This document shows, in pieces, positions 1 to 5,985 of a stretch of 8,937 nt of DNA (positions are counted from its first letter, which is position 1; each line of letters starts with the position of its first letter). The position numbers and the translations under genes are program-made. The notes under the pieces were generated by a model. It ran no database searches and was not told the DNA's origin. It was given only the letters and a program-made list of their open reading frames with translations. The DNA is from Lachnospiraceae bacterium UBA3401. Its GTDB lineage: Bacteria; Bacillota; Clostridia; Lachnospirales; Lachnospiraceae. The DNA lies in assembly GCA_002358575.1 (NCBI GenBank), contig DEPD01000135.1, positions 19,802 to 28,738 on the forward strand. The letters are read 5' to 3'.

Positions 1-6
1 TGCACA

Positions 7-68
7 CAAAATGCCACAAAGCGGGCATTTTGGCGCTGGCTCTGACACCATGCAGCAAGTGCATGGTG
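7..68. repeat. Two-hairpin structured intergenic block
   Basis: Two inverted repeats lie close together. The first has 9-bp arms at 7-15 and 24-32 with an 8-base loop. The second has perfect 9-bp arms at 46-54 and 60-68 (CACCATGCA / TGCATGGTG) with a 5-base loop. Neither is followed by a T tract, so they do not look like ordinary intrinsic terminators. Bases 1-100 are about 51% G+C by count, against about 24% for 101-200. A short frame open from the window edge to a TGA at 113-115 has no recognisable protein character. The block could be a dispersed palindromic intergenic repeat, the 3' end of a structured RNA, or a remnant of an upstream gene. The arms are directly visible; the identity is unknown. 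Confidence 0.5.
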
Positions 69-123
69 CGAGGGTGAAAAGTAACTTTTGGTGTGCTACA
101 AGAATCGGTTTTTGAATTAATAC

Positions 124-152
124 TTTGCATTTCCTACAATTTATATTATAAT
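124..152 (+). promoter_or_regulatory. Sigma-A promoter of the kinase operon
   Basis: A perfect -10 box TATAAT lies at 147-152, in a very AT-rich stretch. Seventeen bases upstream is a weak -35, TTTGCA at 124-129 (4 of 6 matches). The transcription start would fall near 158-160, about 80 bases before the first gene. It is the only convincing promoter upstream of the five-gene + strand run. Confidence 0.65.
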
Positions 153-156
153 GGAA

Positions 157-179
157 CAGAAATATTCTTTATATTTCTG
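157..179. promoter_or_regulatory. Inverted repeat at the predicted +1 (possible operator or 5' hairpin)
   Basis: Perfect 9-bp arms CAGAAATAT (157-165) and ATATTTCTG (171-179) flank a 5-base loop. The repeat begins about 5 bases after the -10 box, so it covers the predicted transcription start. It could be a repressor operator or a stabilising hairpin at the extreme 5' end of the mRNA. GGAAC at 153-157 and GTTCC at 184-188 form a further, outer complementary pair. The role is inference. Confidence 0.45.
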
Positions 180-199
180 AACAGTTCCTAAACACAAAA

Positions 200-214
200 A
201 GACTCTGAGAGTCT
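200..214 (+). repeat. Short leader hairpin before the first gene
   Basis: AGACTC (200-205) and GAGTCT (209-214) are perfectly complementary arms around a 3-base loop. The hairpin sits in the predicted 5' leader, about 13 bases before the AAGGAG ribosome binding site at 228-233. It lacks a T tract and is not a terminator. It may influence translation or be a protein-binding site. Confidence 0.35.
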
Positions 215-239
215 ATAGGATAAATAGAAGGAGTGTATC

Positions 240-518
240 ATGATGGATATCAGGATCAATGATAGTGACAGGATCACAATGACGCACACAGGATTACTTC
301 CAGGCAAGAAAGGGAAAGTGATTCATGTGTGCTTTGAGCGAAAGACAGAGGATAGGAACGATTATGCAGAGATTGTCTTACCAAGCAGAACAGTAGTCAA
401 CTCTAAAGGTTTCGACGAAGGGGAGCTTGCCCAGCTACAATTGTATTTAAAAGAACAGGAAAAAAGTATTATAAAAAATGCAAAGCAGATAAACCACGAC
501 TTGATTTTTAAACTCTAA
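240..518 (+). CDS. Hypothetical protein, 92 aa, first gene of the kinase operon
   Basis: This is a small soluble protein that I do not recognise. AAGGAG at 228-233 lies 6 bases before ATG 240 and 9 before a second in-frame ATG at 243; either could be the start. The N-terminal half (about residues 1-55) reads as alternating beta-type strands, and the C-terminal part (about 58-85) is a charged amphipathic helix rich in Glu, Gln and Lys. There is no signal peptide, membrane segment, cysteine motif or evident DNA-binding helix-turn-helix. It is separated from the histidine kinase gene by only 16 bases and follows the predicted promoter directly, so it is very likely co-transcribed with the kinase. 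A role as accessory or partner of the kinase is possible but rests on position only. Confidence 0.75.
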   Translation: MMDIRINDSDRITMTHTGLLPGKKGKVIHVCFERKTEDRNDYAEIVLPSRTVVNSKGFDEGELAQLQLYLKEQEKSIIKNAKQINHDLIFKL

Positions 519-534
519 GGAAGATATTACTCAA

Positions 535-2610
535 ATGAAAAATCAAATAAAAAAACTGATGCAGAGATTTCAAAATAAAAAGATTGCTTCGTTAAAGTAT
601 CTGAATAATGTATTGATGTATTTCAGTCAAGAGTATTTTGAAATCTATGTCGTTGATTTAAATCAGGGGTCATATGAGATCATTCGATCAGCGGATCGCT
701 ATAACGATTCTGCGAAAAAGGTGACAGGTGATTTTGCGCAGCTTATGCATAAGGCAATTGTCTCATGGTCAAAACCGCCCTATCGCGAACGGTTCAATCA
801 ATTGACTAATTTAGAACAAATTAAGAGACGGTTTGCAGCAGGGGAGAAAAAAATAGAGTTCATCTATAAATCCTATGATGAAAAGTGGAAAAGGCTTGAG
901 TGCTTTCCAATACCGGAATATGCTGCTGACAATGAGGAGATGATTTTTGCGCTCAGGGATTACAATGTGGAGATGCAGATGAGAACCGACGAAGTTCTAG
1001 CGTCGGAGGCGATGAATAACATCTATTCCTTGGTTGCCTTTCGAGATATTGAAGCGAACCGCTATGAATGTCTTCACCGGCGTCTGGAAGAGATCATAGA
1101 TTTTCCAGAGAAGGGTTCCTATGCAGATTTGGAAGCGCTGATACTGCGTAATATTCATCAGGAGGACATTGAAAAATTCCGTGTAGAATTATCGGATGAA
1201 CGGTTTGCGCGGGAGGGACGCGCAGAGTGTGAGTACCGGATTCGGGATAAAAATGGAGAATATCATTATTATCGGCAATATAATGCGAAAGTAAATATTC
1301 TCTCGGGTTCAAGAATGGTGATTTTGATTCGGGATATTGACGAATCAAAAAAACATGCGATATGGGAGGCGCAACAGCTTCAAAAAGAGCTGGAGATGAC
1401 AAGACTTCTAGCAGAGAAAAGCAAAGATTTGGAGAAGGCACTACAGCAGGCTGAAAATGCTAACAATGCAAAAAGTAAGTTTTTGTCCAATATGTCACAT
1501 GATTTGCGTACGCCAATGAATGTTATCCTAGGCATGGCATATCTTGCCAAAAAGCATATTGACAGTGAATCGGAAGTAAATCGCTGTCTGGACACAATAT
1601 TGTTATCCTCTCAAAACATGCTCGCGTTAATAAATGATGTGTTGGATATGAATAAAATTGAAAGTGGAGTGATTGAGGTACATGAAAAAAATGGGGACAT
1701 TATTAAGTTGATAGAAGACATAGAAATATTGATACGTAATCGTTGCGAAGAAAATCAGCAGATTTTTGTGATTGACTGCGAACGGATTACACATCGCTAT
1801 CTGCGTATGGATGAACTTAGGGTTCGTCAAATAATTATCAATTTGCTATCCAATGCTGTAAAGTACACCCCTGCATTTGGCAGAATCAGTATTGAAGTGT
1901 TTGAACAGGCAGGAAATACAGATTCGCAGTGCTATATTATTTTTATAATTCGGGATAATGGAATTGGAATGAGTGACGAGTTTGTAAAACGTGCCTTTGA
2001 ACCCTTTGAGCGTGAAAATACAGATTTGTCTGTGCGAGTGGAAGGAACAGGACTTGGCATGGCAATTATAAAGAATTTGGTTGACCTTATGAAAGGACAG
2101 ATTAAGATTGACAGTATGGTCAATGTGGGAACAAAGGTCACAGTGCGCTTTCCGTTTATAATATGCGAAGAATCGCAGATTGTCAGCGATTCAGATAATC
2201 TAAAGATATACAATAAGTATCCTGGGAAACGCATTCTCATCGTGGAGGATAAGTATATCAATCTGCAGATTGTAAAAAGCTTTTTGGAAGAATCCGAACT
2301 AATTATTGATGAAGCAGTAAATGGGAAGGAGGCTGTCGACAAAATAAGGAATGCCGCAGAGGGAACATACGATCTTGTTTTTATGGATATTAGTATGCCT
2401 GTGATGAGAGGGGACGAGGCTGCCGTGTTGATTCGTCAGATTGACAGGGCAGATTGCAAAGAATTGCCAATTATTGCCATGACAGCAAATGCGTTGGAGA
2501 GTGATGTGCGAAATTCTTATCGGTGCGGCATGAGTGGGCATATCTCTAAACCAGTGGAACCAGAGGAGGTTTACAAGTGTCTGAACAAGTGGCTGATAGA
2601 CAAACGATGA
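535..2610 (+). CDS. Soluble hybrid histidine kinase with two PAS-like domains and a receiver
   Basis: This 691-aa protein should sense a signal, autophosphorylate on histidine and pass the phosphate to its own receiver. No membrane segment or signal peptide is visible, so it should be cytoplasmic. In order: two PAS-like domains (about 20-145 and 158-270), each ending in a similar strand (ALRDYN, LIRDID); a coiled coil (about 275-310); the dimerisation domain with HDLRTPMN and H322; the ATPase domain with the N box around N440, G1 box DNGIGM (474-479) and G2 box GTGLGM (504-509); and the receiver (about 565-688) with acidic pair E571/D572, phospho-acceptor D618, T650 and K672. All expected catalytic residues are present. 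No HPt or DNA-binding output domain is fused and no separate regulator gene is nearby, so the phosphate destination is unknown. Spacing from the AGGAAG at 518-523 to the ATG is long (11 bases), suggesting modest translation or coupling to the preceding gene. Confidence 0.95.
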   Translation: MKNQIKKLMQRFQNKKIASLKYLNNVLMYFSQEYFEIYVVDLNQGSYEIIRSADRYNDSAKKVTGDFAQLMHKAIVSWSKPPYRERFNQLTNLEQIKRRFAAGEKKIEFIYKSYDEKWKRLECFPIPEYAADNEEMIFALRDYNVEMQMRTDEVLASEAMNNIYSLVAFRDIEANRYECLHRRLEEIIDFPEKGSYADLEALILRNIHQEDIEKFRVELSDERFAREGRAECEYRIRDKNGEYHYYRQYNAKVNILSGSRMVILIRDIDESKKHAIWEAQQLQKELEMTRLLAEKSKDLEKALQQAENANNAKSKFLSNMSHDLRTPMNVILGMAYLAKKHIDSESEVNRCLDTILLSSQNMLALINDVLDMNKIESGVIEVHEKNGDIIKLIEDIEILIRNRCEENQQIFVIDCERITHRYLRMDELRVRQIIINLLSNAVKYTPAFGRISIEVFEQAGNTDSQCYIIFIIRDNGIGMSDEFVKRAFEPFERENTDLSVRVEGTGLGMAIIKNLVDLMKGQIKIDSMVNVGTKVTVRFPFIICEESQIVSDSDNLKIYNKYPGKRILIVEDKYINLQIVKSFLEESELIIDEAVNGKEAVDKIRNAAEGTYDLVFMDISMPVMRGDEAAVLIRQIDRADCKELPIIAMTANALESDVRNSYRCGMSGHISKPVEPEEVYKCLNKWLIDKR

Positions 2611-3515
2611 GAAAAGAGTGTGCAATTTGTCCGAGGCAATGCCGTGTAGATCGAAGTGTTAACAGTGGATATTGCGGCGAGGGTGAAAGTGTGAGAGTGG
2701 CAAGAGCCTCTCTTCATAGATGGGAGGAGCCTTGCATTAGCGGTGAATCAGGCTCTGGGACAGTTTTTTTCTCAGGCTGTCCGCTCAAATGTGTGTTCTG
2801 CCAGAACAAAAAAATTTCTGTGGGCGGAAAGGGTAAAATACTTAGTGTGCTACAATTGTCAAATTTGTTTTTGCGTTTGCAGGAGAGCGGGGCAGAGAAC
2901 ATTAATCTGGTGACGCCGACACATTTTACTTCGCAGATTGCAATGGCGTTGCAAAAGGCTAAGGCGGAAGGATTGACTATTCCAGTTGTATATAACACCT
3001 CTGGCTATGAGCAGGTGGAAACACTGCGTTTACTTGAGGGATTAGTCGATATTTATCTTCCTGATTTAAAATATTATAGCAGTCAGTTGTCAGAGCGATA
3101 TTCTAAGGCGCCGGATTATTTTAAATATGCGTCACTTGCAATTGAGGAAATGGTACGTCAAATAGGTCCCCCTGTTTTTGGTAACAGCAAAGTTCCTGAA
3201 AAACAGATAATGAGGCGTGGAGTGATTGTCAGACATATGGTTTTGCCTGGACATACAAAGGATTCCCAGGCGGTTATTCAATATTTATATCATATGTATG
3301 GAGAGCGTATTTATTTGAGTATCTTAAATCAATATACGCCAATGCCAGATTTGGAAAATTATTCAGAGCTTAACAGACGGGTGACAAAACGAGAGTATGA
3401 TAAGGTGATTGACTATGCGATTCACTTAGGTGTAGAAAATGCATGGATACAGGAAGGCAGTACTGCAAAAGAAAGTTTTATTCCTGATTTTGATGCTGTT
3501 GGAGATTATTTATAA
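2577..3515 (+). CDS. Radical SAM protein, PflX-like (PFL-activating enzyme homologue)
   Basis: A 312-aa radical SAM protein resembling the uncharacterised PflX group (COG1313), relatives of pyruvate formate-lyase activases. The cluster motif CPLKCVFC (C68, C72, C75) should bind the [4Fe-4S] that cleaves S-adenosylmethionine. An N-terminal cysteine set (C15, C18, C22, C33) may bind a second metal site. Family-typical stretches are WEEPCISG, FFSGC, NLVTPTH, YNTSGYE and DIYLPDLKYY. The length fits the family, whose substrate is not established; the name does not prove a glycyl-radical target. Start choice: GTG 2577 has a strong GGAGG at 2565-2569, 7 bases away, and makes the gene overlap the kinase by 34 bases. 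The alternative ATG 2607 overlaps the kinase stop as ATGA but has no good ribosome binding site; both keep the cysteines. Co-transcription with the kinase is nearly certain. No glycyl-radical enzyme gene is in the window. Confidence 0.92.
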   Translation: MSEQVADRQTMRKECAICPRQCRVDRSVNSGYCGEGESVRVARASLHRWEEPCISGESGSGTVFFSGCPLKCVFCQNKKISVGGKGKILSVLQLSNLFLRLQESGAENINLVTPTHFTSQIAMALQKAKAEGLTIPVVYNTSGYEQVETLRLLEGLVDIYLPDLKYYSSQLSERYSKAPDYFKYASLAIEEMVRQIGPPVFGNSKVPEKQIMRRGVIVRHMVLPGHTKDSQAVIQYLYHMYGERIYLSILNQYTPMPDLENYSELNRRVTKREYDKVIDYAIHLGVENAWIQEGSTAKESFIPDFDAVGDYL

Positions 3516-3527
3516 GGAGTATTTAAG

Positions 3528-4259
3528 ATGTATCAGAATTATATTTTTGATTTGTATGGAACTTTAGTTGATATTCATACAGATGAGGTCAGCAAAAATT
3601 TTTTTAAGAAATATGTAAAGTGGCTTAGACGGCAGGGATATCATTTTGACTGGAAGCGATTTTATAAGTTATATACTGTTATGGAAAGGAGATATCGGGA
3701 GGAAGCGAAATGTTCGGGCAGATACGCGTATCCAGAAATTCGGGTGGAAAATGTATTTCAGGAAGTGTTTGCGGCAAATGGATATGTACTTTCTGATGAG
3801 CAGACACAGTTTTTATGTGAAAACTTTCGACGGATTTCACTGATACATTTCTGTTTGTTTCCAGATACAATCGCGTGTCTTGAGGGATTAAAGAAAGCTG
3901 GAAAAAAGATTTATTTGCTCTCCAATGCGCAGAGAAGTTTTACTTGGCAGGAGTTGGAATTGACGGGGATTATACCTTATTTTGACGGAATACTGATTTC
4001 TTCTGACGAGGGCTGTATGAAGCCTGACCCAGAATTTTATAATAGGTGTTGCGAGCGGTATCATCTGGACAAGGCACAGTCTGTGATGATTGGAAATGAG
4101 TTAAATTCCGATATGGCGGGCGCAGCGGCAGCAGGAATCGATGCATTTTATATTAATCGCTGTCCAGTATTTCATCAAGGAAATGCACCGATTTATCAGT
4201 ATGTATCCCCCAATGGTGCTCTTTCGGAAGTGCTTGTTCAGACAGGAGTTTCTATGTGA
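3528..4259 (+). CDS. HAD-superfamily hydrolase with atypical catalytic motifs
   Basis: A 243-aa HAD-like protein starting at ATG 3528, preceded by AAGGAG and only 12 bases after the radical SAM gene. Motif I reads FDLYGTLVD: nucleophile D8 is present, but the usual +2 Asp is Tyr (Y10), as in L-2-haloacid dehalogenases rather than phosphatases. Motif II is LLSNAQ (S132), motif III GCMKPDP (K165), and motif IV IGNELNSDMAGA (189-199), with N190 where GD is usual but D195 retained. The segment between motifs I and II (about 15-110) fits an alpha-helical C1 cap. HAD members act on phosphate esters or haloacids. The Tyr argues against an ordinary phosphatase mechanism, yet close relatives of mixed activity use the same motif, so the substrate cannot be named. 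Fold assignment is firm, function is not. Confidence 0.88.
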   Translation: MYQNYIFDLYGTLVDIHTDEVSKNFFKKYVKWLRRQGYHFDWKRFYKLYTVMERRYREEAKCSGRYAYPEIRVENVFQEVFAANGYVLSDEQTQFLCENFRRISLIHFCLFPDTIACLEGLKKAGKKIYLLSNAQRSFTWQELELTGIIPYFDGILISSDEGCMKPDPEFYNRCCERYHLDKAQSVMIGNELNSDMAGAAAAGIDAFYINRCPVFHQGNAPIYQYVSPNGALSEVLVQTGVSM

Positions 4260-4281
4260 TTTAGAAATTGGAGGTGTGATT

Positions 4282-4557
4282 GTGCTGACAAGAGGAGATT
4301 TTCTATCGCTGAATTTTGTGAAAAAAGAAGATTTTACAGGAAGCTTTCAAGGGATGCGTTTTATGCTTCATCAAGAAGAGACAGAGGAAGAAAAAAAACT
4401 GAAAGTCTATCTTTGGGGTGAACCATTTGGATTTGAAGCGACACCTGAGGAAAAAAAGATTTCGCAGTTGTTTCCGTTTAACGAAGAGGGGCTAGTGGAG
4501 GCGATTAATTGGATGAACGAGAATTATGAGCGTATAAGATACAAAAAAAACGAGTAG
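4282..4557 (+). CDS. Hypothetical protein, 91 aa, last gene of the operon
   Basis: An unrecognised small soluble protein, very rich in Glu and Lys. Start choice: the frame is open further upstream, inside the HAD gene, but GTG 4282 has a strong GGAGG at 4270-4274 seven bases away, and starting there leaves a 22-base gap after the HAD stop. The middle holds VYLWGEPFGFEATP and the C-terminal half LFPFNEEGLVEAINWMNENY, which look like a conserved compact fold ending in an amphipathic helix. I have a vague, unverified impression of similar small proteins in other Lachnospiraceae. There is no signal peptide, membrane segment or cysteine. The last codons and the TAG stop lie inside the stem of the terminator shared with rpsT. 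Confidence 0.75.
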   Translation: MLTRGDFLSLNFVKKEDFTGSFQGMRFMLHQEETEEEKKLKVYLWGEPFGFEATPEEKKISQLFPFNEEGLVEAINWMNENYERIRYKKNE

Positions 4558-4578
4558 GGAACTTTATCTCTACTCGTT
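4543..4578 (-). terminator. Intrinsic terminator of rpsT, overlapping the converging gene's stop
   Basis: Twelve-base arms (4549-4560 and 4567-4578, one G-U pair) enclose a 6-base loop. On the minus strand the stem is followed by a run of T (complement of the A tract 4543-4550), a classical intrinsic terminator about 15 bases after the rpsT stop. In the plus direction the same stem is followed only by ATTCTATATT, so it would stop the kinase operon less efficiently. The stop codon of the preceding + strand gene (4555-4557) lies within the stem. Confidence 0.88.
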
Positions 4579-4592
4579 ATTCTATATTAATC

Positions 4593-4856
4593 TTAAGCCA
4601 TCTGATTTACAGCTTTGGATAAACGAGAAACTTTTCTGGAAGCATAATTTTTGTGATACACGCCCTTTGTTGTAGCTTTATCAATAACACTTGTTGCATT
4701 TAATAAAGCAGCAGCAGCAGCTTCCTTATCATTTGCTTCTACGGCCGTATAAACTTTTTTGATTGCAGTCTTTACGCCAGACTTAATCGCTTTATTTCTA
4801 TCAGCTTTTGTTCTGTTGACCAAAATTCTTTTTTTCGCAGATTTGATGTTTGCCAT
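4593..4856 (-). CDS. rpsT: Small ribosomal subunit protein bS20
   Basis: An 87-aa basic protein that binds 16S rRNA in the 30S subunit. The N-terminus MANIKSAKKRI, the helical KAIKSGVKTAIKK segment and the C-terminal GVYHKNYASRKVSRLSKAVN are signature bS20 sequences, and the length is normal for Firmicutes. The start is ATG at 4856, preceded on the minus strand by GGGAGG (4865-4870) at 8 bases; an in-frame upstream extension to 4892 has no support. It is monocistronic, diverges from gpr as in Bacillus, and ends in a strong terminator. Its promoter lies about 100 bases upstream, giving a long leader that could hold regulatory structure; autoregulation of S20 is known in E. coli but not shown here. 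Confidence 0.97.
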   Translation of the reverse strand: MANIKSAKKRILVNRTKADRNKAIKSGVKTAIKKVYTAVEANDKEAAAAALLNATSVIDKATTKGVYHKNYASRKVSRLSKAVNQMA

Positions 4857-4961
4857 GCTTGACACCTCCCCTATTTTCTCGATGTGATTCATTTTTAAAA
4901 TTATAAAAATGCTGTTTCGTTAAATTCGGACACGGACGAACTAAAAGAAACATACTTGTAT

Positions 4962-4990
4962 ATTGTAATTTATGGAATCTGATCTGTCAA
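4962..4990 (-). promoter_or_regulatory. Near-consensus sigma-A promoter of rpsT
   Basis: On the minus strand a perfect -35 TTGACA (4990-4985) is followed after 17 bases by TACAAT (4967-4962, 5 of 6 matches). Transcription would start near 4955, leaving a leader of about 100 bases before rpsT. A further TATAAT at 4905-4900, closer to the gene, lacks a good -35. Strength and orientation fit a ribosomal protein gene. Confidence 0.8.
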
Positions 4991-5058
4991 TACATATTCT
5001 AAAAAAAATCAGAAAAAATAATCAATATGGAAATATAGAAGAGACAGGGGGAATTGAA

Positions 5059-5982
5059 ATGCAGCAGTTTCAGATTCGGACAGACTTGGCGTTGGAAGCA
5101 ACAGAAAGCGTCAGAAAGCAAGCATCAGGACAGATGCGGGGAATCTCTATCGACGAGTACGATATTATGGAGGATGTTCATATATCAAAAGTGGTAATAA
5201 TGACAAAGAATGCGGCGAAATGTATGGGAAAACCAATGGGAACTTATATTACGCTGGAAGCACCTGCACTTCAAGAGAGCGATGAGGACTATCACAGAGA
5301 GATATCGGAGGTGTTGGCAAAACAGATTAAAAGTGTTCTGCCAGATATTGATAAGGAGGAGCGTTCTATTTTGGTGGTGGGACTTGGAAACCGTGATGTG
5401 ACTGCTGATTCGTTGGGACCTTGCACTATTGATAATCTGTTTATTACCAGGCATATTATACGAGAGTATGGCAAACAGGCATACAGGGCCTCAAAAATCC
5501 ATCAAATCAGTGCACTTGTACCAGGTGTAATGGCAAAAACGGGCATGGAAACAGCCGAAATTATAAAAGGAGTAATAAAAGAGACAACACCAGACATAGT
5601 TATAGTAATAGATGCGTTGGCGGCGAGAAGCACTAGGCGGCTAAATCGAACAGTTCAGATAACAGACACAGGCATTCATCCAGGTTCTGGCGTGGGAAAC
5701 CATAGAAATGCCCTCACAAAAGAAAGTCTTGGTGTTCCAGTGATTGCAATTGGTATTCCTATGGTTGTGGATGCAGGAACCATCGTGTCAGATGCACTCG
5801 AGAAGCTGTCAGAAGAATGTGATGGTGGAAAAGCATCTTTGGATTATTTTAGGAATAGTACAGATACTCAGCTTCATAATATGTATGTAACCGCAAAGAA
5901 TATCGACGAGACGACAAAGAGGCTCAGCTTTACACTATCAGAGGCTATCAACATAGCCCTGGATATGGAGCAGGAGGAGTAA
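5059..5982 (+). CDS. gpr: Germination protease Gpr (spore protease)
   Basis: Gpr is made in the forespore as a zymogen and, at germination, degrades the small acid-soluble proteins that coat spore DNA. The 307-aa product starts at ATG 5059 with AGGGGGA at 5046-5052; the frame is open back to ATG 4972, but that extension lacks family character. Residues 7-14 (RTDLALEA) are the hallmark propeptide region. The core has VGLGNRDVTADSLGP and VIDALAARS. By alignment from memory with B. megaterium GPR (NWNVTPDALGP; D127, D193), the catalytic aspartates correspond to D117 and D185. The glycine-rich segment IHPGSGVGNHR is also typical. Length is normal for clostridial Gpr, shorter than Bacillus Gpr. 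It stands three bases before spoIIP, forming a conserved pair. I could not identify a convincing sigma-F/G promoter by eye in the 4991-5058 leader. Confidence 0.97.
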   Translation: MQQFQIRTDLALEATESVRKQASGQMRGISIDEYDIMEDVHISKVVIMTKNAAKCMGKPMGTYITLEAPALQESDEDYHREISEVLAKQIKSVLPDIDKEERSILVVGLGNRDVTADSLGPCTIDNLFITRHIIREYGKQAYRASKIHQISALVPGVMAKTGMETAEIIKGVIKETTPDIVIVIDALAARSTRRLNRTVQITDTGIHPGSGVGNHRNALTKESLGVPVIAIGIPMVVDAGTIVSDALEKLSEECDGGKASLDYFRNSTDTQLHNMYVTAKNIDETTKRLSFTLSEAINIALDMEQEE

Positions 5983-5985
5983 GGT

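Noticed and set aside
2..115. Frame open from the window edge to TGA 113-115 as the 3' end of an upstream gene
   Set aside because: Only about 37 codons, no recognisable family, and the bases are dominated by palindromes; cannot be told from non-coding structure.
1094..2625. Several minus-strand open frames of 67-136 codons
   Set aside because: They lie opposite the kinase gene, whose domains are intact, and have no family resemblance; they are antisense shadows.
4141..4281. N-terminal extension of the 91-aa protein into the HAD gene
   Set aside because: GTG 4282 has a strong GGAGG seven bases upstream; the extension overlaps HAD coding sequence out of frame and has no ribosome binding site.
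4857..4892. Extended N-terminus of bS20
   Set aside because: The family starts at MANIKSAKKR, and the extension contains the GGGAGG ribosome binding site.
4972..5058. Upstream ATG for gpr adding 29 residues
   Set aside because: The added residues are low-complexity and lack family character; ATG 5059 has a good ribosome binding site and gives the usual Gpr N-terminus.
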